This document shows positions 7,934 to 15,411 of a stretch of 15,877 nucleotides of DNA, piece after piece (position 1 is the stretch's first letter; each line of letters begins with the position of its first letter). The stretch is from NCBI GenBank assembly GCA_041485385.1, contig JBGPJM010000105.1, positions 1-15,877 on the forward strand, given 5' to 3'. A program made the translations under genes and the position numbers. Source of the DNA: JBGPJM01 sp041485385. GTDB lineage: Bacteria > Planctomycetota > Phycisphaerae > Phycisphaerales > UBA1924. The notes below the pieces were generated by a model that worked only from the letters and a program-made list of their open reading frames with translations, did not search any database and was not told the DNA's origin.

Positions 7934-7971
7934 CTCTCGCTTTCACTCTCCACTCTCGCTGCCCACTCCGC
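7934..7971 (+). repeat. Pyrimidine-rich leader repeat before the LptF/G gene
   Basis: The whole gap between the PAP2 stop and the next ATG is C/T-rich. CTCTCGCT occurs at 7934-7941 and 7953-7960, a 19-bp period. CACTCTC occurs twice in tandem at 7944-7957. No Shine-Dalgarno sequence is present. Confidence 0.6.
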
Positions 7972-9171
7972 ATGACCCTCGACCGCTACATCGTCCGCCA
8001 GTATCTCTTCAACGTCGTCGCGTTGCTCGTGCTGCTCCTCTGCTTCGTCGTCACCGTCGATGTCGCGCTGAACATCGACCGCTTCATCGAGACCGCGTCC
8101 AAGCACACGCAGGGCCAGGACCTCACCGCCGTCTCCCGCGCCCTGCTCACCGTCGGCCTCGTGTTCGACCTCTGGTGGCCGCGTCTGGTCCAGCTGTATA
8201 ACTTTCTCCTGGGCATGGTCCTCGTCGGTGCGATGGGCTTTACGCTGGCCCAGCTCGTGCGCCACCGCGAGCTGGTCGCGATCATGGCCGGCGGGGTCAG
8301 CCTCCGGCGCGTCGCCCGCCCGATCCTGCTGGTCGCCCTGGGCATGACCGTGGTGCAGCTGCTCAACCAGGAGTTCGTCGTCCCGCGGATAGCCCCCCTG
8401 CTCACCCGCGACCACGGCGACGCCGGCCGGCGCGACCTCAAGAAGTTCGAGGTCCCCCTCACCGCCGACGCCGCGGGCCGCCTGTTCTACGCCAAGCGAT
8501 TCGACCCCACCACCGCGACGCTCTACGGGCTGCGAATCTGGGAGCGCGACGAGACGGGGCGGGCCGCTCGCCAGATCGCCGCCGAGACCGCCACCTGGAC
8601 CGGCTCCGCCTGGCGCCTCGAATCCCCCATTGTCGTCTCCCTCTCGCTCTCGCCGGTCGACGCGCCACCGGTCCTCTCTCCCGCCCCCCCTCCCGCCTCC
8701 TTCCCGCCCCCGGAAGGACCCAGCGGCCACCCGATCTCGCCGGACACTGCCGCCGCCGCAGTCCCCATCCTGATCCCCACCGGCCTTGACCCGGCCGCCC
8801 TGAACCTCCGCCACTACGAGAACTTCTCGCAGTCTCTCTCCTACTCGCAGATCGGTGCCATGCTCGCTAGCCCCAACCTCGACCAGCGCCTGCACGACAA
8901 GCTCCAGCGCGTGCGATTCGGGCGTCTCTCCACGATCCTCTCCAGCTTCCTCTCCCTGGTCATCACCATGCCGTTCTTTCTGATGCGCGAGCCCAAGAAC
9001 ATGGTGCTGCAATCGCTCAAGTGCGCCCCCATAGGGCTGGGCTCGCTCCTGGGCGGCGTGATCGGTGCCGCCGCGCCCATCCCCGGCCTCCCCCCCGGTC
9101 TGGCCGTCTTCATCCCCGTTCTCGTGCTCGTCCCCATCGCCATCGCGACGACGGGGTCGCTCAAGACCTAG
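7972..9171 (+). CDS. LptF/LptG (YjgP/YjgQ) family permease
   Basis: The protein has 399 residues. The layout is that of the family: an N-terminal helix after MTLDRYIVRQYL, two more helices at about 72-97 and 115-131, the conserved NQEFVVPRI (132-140), a soluble beta-jellyroll region of about 140-305, then three C-terminal helices (320-337, 352-370, 375-394). The RHREL-x-AIMAGGVS segment (98-110) is the coupling region that meets the LptB ATPase. LptF and LptG form the membrane part of the machine that extracts LPS from the inner membrane. Only one such protein is encoded here, so its partner and LptB must be elsewhere. LptF and LptG cannot be told apart safely. Residues 228-269 are a Pro/Ala-rich insert in the jellyroll. 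The start has no ribosome binding site. Confidence 0.88.
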   Translation: MTLDRYIVRQYLFNVVALLVLLLCFVVTVDVALNIDRFIETASKHTQGQDLTAVSRALLTVGLVFDLWWPRLVQLYNFLLGMVLVGAMGFTLAQLVRHRELVAIMAGGVSLRRVARPILLVALGMTVVQLLNQEFVVPRIAPLLTRDHGDAGRRDLKKFEVPLTADAAGRLFYAKRFDPTTATLYGLRIWERDETGRAARQIAAETATWTGSAWRLESPIVVSLSLSPVDAPPVLSPAPPPASFPPPEGPSGHPISPDTAAAAVPILIPTGLDPAALNLRHYENFSQSLSYSQIGAMLASPNLDQRLHDKLQRVRFGRLSTILSSFLSLVITMPFFLMREPKNMVLQSLKCAPIGLGSLLGGVIGAAAPIPGLPPGLAVFIPVLVLVPIAIATTGSLKT

Positions 9172-9330
9172 TCGGTTCCTGCAGGGCCGCACCGGTTCGA
9201 CGCGGATATCAGACGTGAGTGCGGGTGCACCGGAAGGTGTGTGACCGCGGCACGGCGGCACGCCGTTCTCCCGACACCTGCGTCCGCAACACTCCCGCTC
9301 CGGAACCGCCGATACCCAGTCAGCCAACAC

Positions 9331-9948
9331 GTGACCAACTCCGCGCCCCCAATCCCGAGCCAGCCTGATACCCCCTCCGCCGGACCGCTCTCCGACCATC
9401 ACCTCGCCCAACTGGGCGCGGCCAAACAGGCCTCCCGGCGCCTCCGTCGCACCGCCTCCATCGCCCGGGCCAGCGCCTGGACCAGCGGGGTATTCGGCGG
9501 CATCACTCTCTTGGGGGTTCTCTTCGGAGACCTCACCTCGCTCGTCCTGGGGGCCGCGCTGCTGGTGATCGCGATCCGAGAGGGCCGGCTCGCAACGCGC
9601 TTGACGCTTCTCGACCCGCGCGCCCCGCGCGCCCTGGCGCTGGGGCAGGTGGCCCTGGGAGTCGTCGTCGTCGTCTACTCTCTGTGGCAGACCTACCACG
9701 CGATGCACTCCAACGGCCTCTCCTCGGCCAACCAGCCCATCGGCGACCCCCAGGTCGATGCGATGCTCGGCGACATCGGACGCCAGACCAAGATGCTCAC
9801 GATCGGCTTCTATGCGTGCGTCGCCCTAGGCGGCGGCGCGGCCACCGGCCTGATGGCCCTCTACTACCACCGGCGCACGGCGGCCCTCAGGACGTTCCTC
9901 GCCCAGACGCCGGCCTGGGTCGTCCAGGTCATGCGCACGGGCGCGTAA
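9331..9948 (+). CDS. Small integral membrane protein, function unknown
   Basis: The protein has 205 residues from GTG 9331. A polar N-terminus (to about 25) leads to a basic Arg/Lys-rich amphipathic stretch (32-47). Four hydrophobic segments follow (about 50-66, 68-82, 101-119, 155-179), and the tail is AQTPAWVVQVMRTGA. I know of no named family. The start is uncertain: GTG 9241 would add 30 residues of unlikely sequence. GTG 9331 is favoured because the DNA ACCAACTCCGCGCCC directly after it is identical to the sequence near the start of the glycosyltransferase gene (5408-5422). No ribosome binding site is visible. The 159 bases upstream hold no feature I can support apart from the 8-bp palindrome GGTGCACC at 9224-9231. 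Confidence 0.75.
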   Translation: MTNSAPPIPSQPDTPSAGPLSDHHLAQLGAAKQASRRLRRTASIARASAWTSGVFGGITLLGVLFGDLTSLVLGAALLVIAIREGRLATRLTLLDPRAPRALALGQVALGVVVVVYSLWQTYHAMHSNGLSSANQPIGDPQVDAMLGDIGRQTKMLTIGFYACVALGGGAATGLMALYYHRRTAALRTFLAQTPAWVVQVMRTGA

Positions 9949-9957
9949 CGCCGCGAC

Positions 9958-9988
9958 CGACCCCATCCACACGCCGCTTGTACAATCG
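9958..9988 (+). promoter_or_regulatory. Candidate promoter of the NmrA-like gene
   Basis: CGACC (9958-9962), 18 bases, then TACAATCG (9981-9988); TACAAT matches the -10 consensus at 5 of 6 positions. The palindrome TTGTACAA (9978-9985) overlaps the -10. The start codon lies about 57 bases further on. It is the third copy of the motif pair in the window. Confidence 0.45.
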
Positions 9989-10030
9989 CCGATGCGCGAG
10001 GCGGTGTGCCCGTGCTCGGGGCCATGTCGG

Positions 10031-10040
10031 AAAGGGAGAA
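10031..10040 (+). promoter_or_regulatory. Ribosome binding site that fixes the ATG start at 10045
   Basis: AAAGGGAGAA lies 4 bases before ATG 10045, with its GGGAG core 6 bases away. The start puts the dinucleotide-binding fold at residue 1 (MILVTGATG), as usual. It therefore wins over GTG 10006 and ATG 10024. Confidence 0.75.
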
Positions 10041-10044
10041 CGCC

Positions 10045-10908
10045 ATGATCCTTGTCACCGGAGCAACAGGCCTGAACGGGCGGCTCACCGTGCAGGCGCT
10101 GCGGGCCCTCGGGGCGCCCGTCCGCGCGATGGTCCGCGACCCGGCGAAGGCCGCGAACCTGGCCGCCCTGGGCGCCGCGGTTGTCGCGGGCGACTTCGAG
10201 TCCCGCGCCTCCCTGCAGGGCGCCATCGAGGGGTGCGAGCGTGCGTTTCTCCTGGTCGCCGTCGGCCCGACAATGTTCGAGCAGGAGGCCACGTTCGTCG
10301 CCGCGGCGAGGCGCACACGGCTCGGGCACGTCGTCAAGCTCTCGACCGTGGGCGCGGACCTGAACTCCAAGGGTCATTTCACGCGCGTGCACGGGATGAG
10401 CGAGAAACTCATCAACGCCTCGACCATCCCCTACACGCACCTGCGGGCCAACTTCTTCATGCAGAACATGCTGCGGACCGCCGACACCATCAAGCGAGAG
10501 GGGAAGTTCTACAGCCACCACAAGGACGGCAAGGCCGCCGACGTGGATGCCCGCGACATCGCCGCGGTGGCGGCGCGGGTGCTCACCGATCCGATCGGCA
10601 CGCACGACTGCAGGAGCTACGCGGTCACCGGTCCGCAGGCCCAGACCAGCGCCGAGCGTGCCGCGGTCATGTCGAGGGCGCTCGGCCGGAAGATCGAATC
10701 CGTAAGTATCCCCCGTGAGGCGGCGAAGAAGAGCCTGCTGGATTCCGGCATGCCCGACTGGCTCGCACAGGGCGTCATTGACCTCGACGAGATCGTGTTC
10801 AACGGCGAGGCCGGCAAGGTGAGCGACACCGTGCAGACGATCGGCCGCAAGCCCCCCATCAGCTTCGAGCAGTTCGTCCGCGACAACGCCGCGGCGTTCA
10901 CTCCCTGA
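10045..10908 (+). CDS. NmrA-like NAD(P)-binding protein (atypical short-chain dehydrogenase)
   Basis: The protein has 287 residues and is soluble. A Rossmann fold starts at once: MILVTGATGLNG gives G6-x2-G9-x2-G12. VRAMVRD (26-32) marks the end of the second strand, and R31 would favour NADP. D50 and the following FES fit the adenine-side loop. VKLSTVGA (97-104) is the central strand. The Tyr-x3-Lys pair of active dehydrogenases is missing; GMSEKLI takes its place, as in NmrA/HSCARG and QOR2-type proteins. The C-terminal half has the substrate-domain pattern YAVTGPQAQTSAERAAVMS. These proteins act as redox sensors or quinone/NADPH oxidoreductases, and which applies here cannot be told. It has its own candidate promoter, so it is probably not part of the upstream operon. 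Confidence 0.88.
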   Translation: MILVTGATGLNGRLTVQALRALGAPVRAMVRDPAKAANLAALGAAVVAGDFESRASLQGAIEGCERAFLLVAVGPTMFEQEATFVAAARRTRLGHVVKLSTVGADLNSKGHFTRVHGMSEKLINASTIPYTHLRANFFMQNMLRTADTIKREGKFYSHHKDGKAADVDARDIAAVAARVLTDPIGTHDCRSYAVTGPQAQTSAERAAVMSRALGRKIESVSIPREAAKKSLLDSGMPDWLAQGVIDLDEIVFNGEAGKVSDTVQTIGRKPPISFEQFVRDNAAAFTP

Positions 10909-10958
10909 TGCCCGCATACGACCGGACAATCCCTGATTCTTCGGACTTTCCCCCCCTC

Positions 10959-11000
10959 CTCTGCTCACTGCTCGCTCCTCTCTGCTCACTCCTCCCTACC
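10959..11000 (+). repeat. Pyrimidine-rich leader repeat before the GH57 gene
   Basis: CTCTGCTCACT occurs at 10959-10969 and 10980-10990, a 21-bp period, inside an almost pure C/T stretch from 10947 to 11009. It ends at the ATG, and no Shine-Dalgarno sequence is present. ATG 10908, which overlaps the NmrA stop as TGATG, would translate this stretch. It is not a credible start. Confidence 0.6.
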
Positions 11001-11009
11001 CTTACCCAC

Positions 11010-12311
11010 ATGGCCTCAGTCGTCTTCTACTTCCAGGTCCACCAGCCCCATCGGCTCCGGCGCTACACCGTCTTCGACTCCGACCACTTCTACTTCGACA
11101 CACAGAAGAACGGCGATATCTGCCGCAAGGTGGCGCAGAAGTGCTACATCCCGGCGACGTCGCTCATCCTGGACATGGTCAATCGCCACAAGGGCCGCTT
11201 CCGCGTGAGCTACTCCCTCACCGGCGCGCTCATCGACCAGCTCGAGGAGTTCACACCGGAGGTCCTGGACCTCTTCAAACGGCTCGCCGAGACCGGCTGC
11301 TGCGAGTTCCTCGCCGAGACCTACTACCACTCCCTCTCGTTCCTGTACTCCCGCGAGGAGTTCACCGAGCAGGTGAACCTGCACACCCGGCGCATCCAGC
11401 AGCTCTTCGGCCAGACCCCGTGCGTCTTCCGCAACACCGAGCTCATCTACAACAACGACCTCGCCCACTTCGTCTCGCACATGACCGACGCGGAGGTCGG
11501 CGGCAAGGGCAACCCTCGTTTCCGCGGGGTCATCTGCGAGGGCGCCGACCACATCCTGGGCTACCGCTCCCCCAACTACGTCTACAGGCCCCCGCACACC
11601 GGGCTGGGCCCGCACGGCAAGCCGTTCGGCCTGCTCCTCAAGAACTACCGCCTCTCCGACGACATCGCGTTCCGGTTCTCCAACCGCGGCTGGGCCGAGT
11701 GGCCGCTCTCGGCCGAGAAGTTCGCCTCCTGGGTCAACCTCATCAACGGCGACGGCTACCTCTGCAACCTCTTCATGGACTACGAGACCTTCGGCGAGCA
11801 CCAGTGGGCCGACACCGGCATCTTCAAGTTTCTTGAGGCCCTCCCCGAGAAGGTCTTCGACGTCAACCCCGGCCACAACCATTTCAACACACCGAGCGAG
11901 GCTCTCGGGCAGTTCGACCCGGTCGGCGAGTACGACGTGCCGCACATGATCTCCTGGGCCGACTCCGAGCGCGACCTCTCGGCGTGGCTGGGCAACTCCA
12001 TGCAGTCCAACGCGCTGCAGGAGACCTACAAGCTCGAGCGCCCCGTCAAGAAGCGCCTGGCGGCCGCGGAGAAGTCCGGCGACCCCAAGGAGCTCGCCGA
12101 AGCCCGCTACGTCATCGGCGACTGGCGCAAGCTCACCACCTCCGACCACTTCTACTACATGTGCACCAAGTACTGGTCCGACGGCGATGTGCACAAATAC
12201 TTCTCTCCCTACGACTCCCCCTACGACTCGTACATCAACTTCATGAACGTGCTGGACAACGTCCGCCTCCGCGCGGCCCCGGTCCCCGCGCCGCAGCCCG
12301 CCACGCGGTAG
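11010..12311 (+). CDS. Glycoside hydrolase family 57 (alpha-amylase-like)
   Basis: The protein has 433 residues, with no signal peptide, so it is cytoplasmic. The conserved GH57 regions are present in order. VHQP (10-13) is the N-terminal HQP motif. FLAETYYHSL (100-109) is region 2. FRNTELIYNN (140-149) carries the likely nucleophile E144. MDYETFGEHQ (256-265) carries the likely acid/base D257. ISWADSERDLSAWLGN is region 5. GH57 enzymes act on alpha-glucans by a retaining mechanism (amylase, 4-alpha-glucanotransferase, branching), which suggests glycogen or starch turnover. No other glycogen gene is in the window. The start follows the conserved family N-terminus (MASVVFYFQVHQPHR). Confidence 0.93.
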   Translation: MASVVFYFQVHQPHRLRRYTVFDSDHFYFDTQKNGDICRKVAQKCYIPATSLILDMVNRHKGRFRVSYSLTGALIDQLEEFTPEVLDLFKRLAETGCCEFLAETYYHSLSFLYSREEFTEQVNLHTRRIQQLFGQTPCVFRNTELIYNNDLAHFVSHMTDAEVGGKGNPRFRGVICEGADHILGYRSPNYVYRPPHTGLGPHGKPFGLLLKNYRLSDDIAFRFSNRGWAEWPLSAEKFASWVNLINGDGYLCNLFMDYETFGEHQWADTGIFKFLEALPEKVFDVNPGHNHFNTPSEALGQFDPVGEYDVPHMISWADSERDLSAWLGNSMQSNALQETYKLERPVKKRLAAAEKSGDPKELAEARYVIGDWRKLTTSDHFYYMCTKYWSDGDVHKYFSPYDSPYDSYINFMNVLDNVRLRAAPVPAPQPATR

Positions 12312-12365
12312 GACGCCGCGAAATCGCTTGCATTTTGTACGGGGACATGGCAAACTGTCCGCATC

Positions 12366-13913
12366 ATGGCGCAGGGACCGAACAAGCGTGGCGAGCGCCC
12401 CGACGGCGGGTCGTTCGGCTTCACGGTGCAGGAAGTCTCCGGCTCTGAGCTGAAGCGCGCCCGCCGGCGCGCCGACGGCGCCATCGTTACCGCGGCCAAC
12501 TGGGTCGACCCCGGCAACAAGCGACTCGAACTCATCGCCGCGGGTGTCATCCTCGTCCTGCTCCCAGTTGTGATCTTCTTCCAGCAGTTCACGCGAACGC
12601 TGGGGGGCGAGACGCTCGCCACCGCCCCCGAATCGGTCAAAGAGAGCGAGGTCATCCGCGAGCCCGGCGTGTCCCAGCTGGCCCTCTACTCCAAGATGGC
12701 CGTCAAGCTTGCCTATCTCGACAAGCCCGATCACCGCAAGGTCGACCAGGAGAGCATGCAGCAGCTCGACTCGATCGCGTGGTCGCGCACCGACCGCCTG
12801 CGCGTCGCGATCGTCGCCGCCGACCTGCTGGGCCCGGACGAAGGCCTGCGCCGCCTCGCTCCTCTCGCGGCCGAGGCCGAGCCCGGCGGTGAGCTCTCGC
12901 GCGATATCGGCTGGATCACGATCGCCTGCCAGAAGGGGGCCGACGCCGTCGACCCGGCGGCGCGCGAGTCCATCATCGCGCGCCACGGGTGGTTCGGCCA
13001 GGTCGCGATGACGCTGAAGCAACACGCCAGCCAGCCCATCCGCTGGGACGCCATCTCGGGCGGCATGCAGATCATCAAGTACTACTTGTTTCTCGGCGTC
13101 CTCGTGCTGCTCATTCTCGTCGCCGGGCTGGCGGTCGGCATCGTGGCGTTCTTCCGCTCCCGGCGCGAGAGCTTCCAGTGGCGCTTCGAGCCGTCGAACC
13201 CCGGCAGCAGCGTCTACCTCGAGACGTTCGCCATCTTCCTTGCCGGGTTCATGCTCATGCAGGCGATGTTCCTGATCACTTTCGGCGCGGGCATCGAGGG
13301 CACCACCGGCGCGCTGGCCTTCCACGAGGTGCTCACCTGGGCCCTGGTTGTCGGTCTGTTCTGGCCGCGGATCCGCGGCGTCTCCTGGTCGGACTTCTTC
13401 GCCGGCATGGGACTCAACCGCGGGCAGGGGGTGCTCAAGGAGATCGGCTGCGGCGCGCTGGGGTACCTGGCCGGAGTGCCGGTGATGGTGGTGGGGATCA
13501 TCGCCGCGATCTGTTTGCGGAACCTGGTGGAATCCGACGGGGGCGCCCAGCAGTCCAACGGCTACGGGATGTTCAACCCGTCGGAGGGGAACAGCTGGGT
13601 GCTGCTCTTCCTGCAGCTGGCCTCGACTGTCGTGTGGGCGCCGATCGTCGAGGAGTCGATCTTCCGCGGGGCGCTGTACCGGCACCTGCGCGGGCGGCTG
13701 CGCACGGTCTTCAGCGTGATCCTCACCGCCTGCATGTTCGGGATCATCCACCCGTACACGACCGCCGGGTTGGTGCAGGTCGGCTTCATGGGGCTGGTGC
13801 TGGCGCTGCTCCGCGAGTGGCGAGGCTCGCTGATCGCCCCCATGGTGGCGCACGCCATCCACAACGGGCTCATCTCGACGTTCACGATCGGCCTCGCCCT
13901 GGTGGTTGACTGA
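12366..13913 (+). CDS. CPBP (CAAX-type) intramembrane metalloprotease with extra N-terminal domain
   Basis: The protein has 515 residues. The C-terminal half carries the three family motifs: E429-E430-x3-R434 (EESIFR), F458-x3-H462 (FGIIH) and H496-x3-N500 (HAIHN). The Glu and His residues are the expected active site of type II CAAX prenyl protease/CPBP proteins. Helices lie at about 54-75, 235-262, 284-308, 318-334, 358-385, 411-428, 447-467 and 492-512. Between the first two is a soluble region of about 155 residues (80-234) that is alpha-helical in appearance and not part of the core family. CPBP proteins cleave or process membrane proteins and peptides; the target here is unknown. No clear ribosome binding site precedes ATG 12366. 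Confidence 0.88.
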   Translation: MAQGPNKRGERPDGGSFGFTVQEVSGSELKRARRRADGAIVTAANWVDPGNKRLELIAAGVILVLLPVVIFFQQFTRTLGGETLATAPESVKESEVIREPGVSQLALYSKMAVKLAYLDKPDHRKVDQESMQQLDSIAWSRTDRLRVAIVAADLLGPDEGLRRLAPLAAEAEPGGELSRDIGWITIACQKGADAVDPAARESIIARHGWFGQVAMTLKQHASQPIRWDAISGGMQIIKYYLFLGVLVLLILVAGLAVGIVAFFRSRRESFQWRFEPSNPGSSVYLETFAIFLAGFMLMQAMFLITFGAGIEGTTGALAFHEVLTWALVVGLFWPRIRGVSWSDFFAGMGLNRGQGVLKEIGCGALGYLAGVPVMVVGIIAAICLRNLVESDGGAQQSNGYGMFNPSEGNSWVLLFLQLASTVVWAPIVEESIFRGALYRHLRGRLRTVFSVILTACMFGIIHPYTTAGLVQVGFMGLVLALLREWRGSLIAPMVAHAIHNGLISTFTIGLALVVD

Positions 13914-13923
13914 ACCCGCGCGC

Positions 13924-15411
13924 TCACAGCGCCGGCGCCCGCTCCCCATACCCCGTCTCCCGCTCCAGCATCCTCGTGATCCGCAGCAGCTCCGCCTCGC
14001 CCATCGCGGGGCCGACGAGCTGAATGCCGACCGGTAGCCCTTCATCGCTGAATCCCCCCGGCAAGGTGATCCCCGGCAGCCCCGCCAGGTTCACGCCCAC
14101 CGTGTACAGGTCCTCCAGGTACAGCGCCAAGGGGTCGCCGGTCTTTTCGCCGATCTTGAACGCCGGCGAGGGCGAGCTCGGCAGCAGCACGGCGTGCACG
14201 CCCCGCCTGAACGCCTCGTCGTAGTCCTGCTTGATCAGCCGCCGCACCTTCGCGGCGGTGGCGTAGTACGCGTCGTAGTACCCGCTGGAGAGCACGTGCG
14301 TGCCCAGCATGATGCGGCGCTGCACCTCGGGGCCGAAGCCTTCGGCGCGCGAGCGCGAGTAGAGTTCCTCCAGCCCTTCGCCGGCGCCCAGCGCTGCGCG
14401 GCGCCCGTAGCGCACGCCGTCGAAGCGGGCCAGGTTCGAGGAGGCCTCGGCGGGCGCGATGATGTAGTACGCCGCGATGCCGTAGTCGGTGTGCGCCAGG
14501 TCGACGTCGACGAGCTGCGCGCCGAGCGTCCGGAAGACGTCCGCTGCGTGCTCCAGGGCGGCGCTCACCGCCGGGTGGTTGGCCGACGAGCGTGCCTGGC
14601 GCGGCACGCCGATGACCAGGTCCTGGACGGGCGTCTCCAGCTCGCGCGAGAAGTCCGGAACGGGGACATCCGCGGAGGTAGAGTCGTTCTCGTCCATGCC
14701 GCAGAGCACCTGGAGGAGGGCGGCGCAGTCGCCGACGGTGCGGGTGAGCGGGCCGATCTGATCGAGGCTGGAGGCGAAGGCGACGAGGCCATAGCGGGAG
14801 ATGCGCCCGTAGGTCGGCTTCATCCCCACGAGGTTGCACAGGCCGGCGGGCTGGCGGATGGAGCCGCCGGTGTCGGAGCCGAGGGCGGCCGGGACGATGC
14901 GGGCGCTGACGGCGGCGGCGGAGCCGGCGCTGGAGCCGCCGGGGACGCGCGAGAGGTCCCAGGGGTTGCGGGTGGGGCCGAAGGCGGAGTGCTCGCCGCT
15001 GGAGCCCATGGCGAACTCGTCAAGGTTGGTCTTGCCGATGATCACGGCGCCGGCGTCGATGAGTTTGCGGGCGGCGGTGCAGGTGTAGGGGGAGCGGTAG
15101 TCGGCGAGGATTCTGGAGCCGCAGGTGGTCTTGCCGGCGTCGGTCGGGACGCAGTCGGGGCCGAGGCACATGTTGTCCTTGAGGGCGATGGGGACGCCGG
15201 CGAGGGGTGGGCGCTCGCCGGCGAGGAGGCGGCGGTCGAGCTGGCGGGCCTGGGCGAGGGCCTGGTTGTCGAGGATCTCCAGGAAGGCGTTGAGCTTGCT
15301 GTTGAGGACGCTGGCGCGCGCGAGGGAGGCGCGGCAGAGTTCCTCGGCGGAGGCGGAGCGCGACAGGACGGCGTCGCGGATCTGAAGGGCGGTGGCGCGG
15401 GCGGGATCCAT
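13924..15411 (-). CDS. gatA: Aspartyl/glutamyl-tRNA(Asn/Gln) amidotransferase subunit A
   Basis: The protein has 495 residues, the usual GatA length, from ATG at 15411. It is the glutaminase subunit of GatCAB, which turns Glu-tRNA(Gln) and/or Asp-tRNA(Asn) into the amidated forms. The amidase-signature triad is present: K78 (LKDN), cis-Ser S160 (GGSSAGS) and nucleophile S184 (GSDTGGSIRQ). The 24-residue spacing of the two serines is standard. KTNLDEFAMGSS and SLDQIGPLTRTV are further GatA marks that argue against a generic amidase. Between K78 and the conserved C97 there are about seven extra residues with Cys at 82 and 87. gatC is not visible directly upstream. The frame stays open beyond the ATG to a TTG at 15786, but that part lacks any family likeness and contains the 20-bp tandem repeat. 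The gene converges on the CPBP gene with a 10-base gap. Confidence 0.93.
   Translation of the reverse strand: MDPARATALQIRDAVLSRSASAEELCRASLARASVLNSKLNAFLEILDNQALAQARQLDRRLLAGERPPLAGVPIALKDNMCLGPDCVPTDAGKTTCGSRILADYRSPYTCTAARKLIDAGAVIIGKTNLDEFAMGSSGEHSAFGPTRNPWDLSRVPGGSSAGSAAAVSARIVPAALGSDTGGSIRQPAGLCNLVGMKPTYGRISRYGLVAFASSLDQIGPLTRTVGDCAALLQVLCGMDENDSTSADVPVPDFSRELETPVQDLVIGVPRQARSSANHPAVSAALEHAADVFRTLGAQLVDVDLAHTDYGIAAYYIIAPAEASSNLARFDGVRYGRRAALGAGEGLEELYSRSRAEGFGPEVQRRIMLGTHVLSSGYYDAYYATAAKVRRLIKQDYDEAFRRGVHAVLLPSSPSPAFKIGEKTGDPLALYLEDLYTVGVNLAGLPGITLPGGFSDEGLPVGIQLVGPAMGEAELLRITRMLERETGYGERAPAL

Noticed and set aside
10908..11009. An earlier GH57 start at ATG 10908, overlapping the NmrA stop as TGATG
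   Set aside because: The 34 extra residues are encoded by the pyrimidine-rich repeat and precede the conserved family N-terminus at 11010.
12206..12229. A short tandem duplication giving SPYDSPYD near the GH57 C-terminus
   Set aside because: The segment lies in a region that appears typical of the GH57 family and is most likely ordinary sequence.
12304..12320. A hairpin CGCGG/CCGCG with the GH57 stop codon in its loop, as a terminator
   Set aside because: The stem is only 5 bp and the only T-run (four T) comes 12 bases later. It does not meet the usual terminator form.
13920..13932. A hairpin GCGCT-CAC-AGCGC in the convergent gap between the CPBP gene and gatA
   Set aside because: The stem is 5 bp with a 3-base loop and no T-tract on either side, so a bidirectional terminator cannot be supported.
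11016..14045. A 1009-codon open frame on the - strand, and similar long - strand frames at 5369-7879, 7873-9708, 2377-4104 and 982-2301
   Set aside because: They lie opposite genes with clear family motifs and have the Arg/Gly/Glu-rich makeup of antisense frames in high-GC DNA. No known domain is visible in them.
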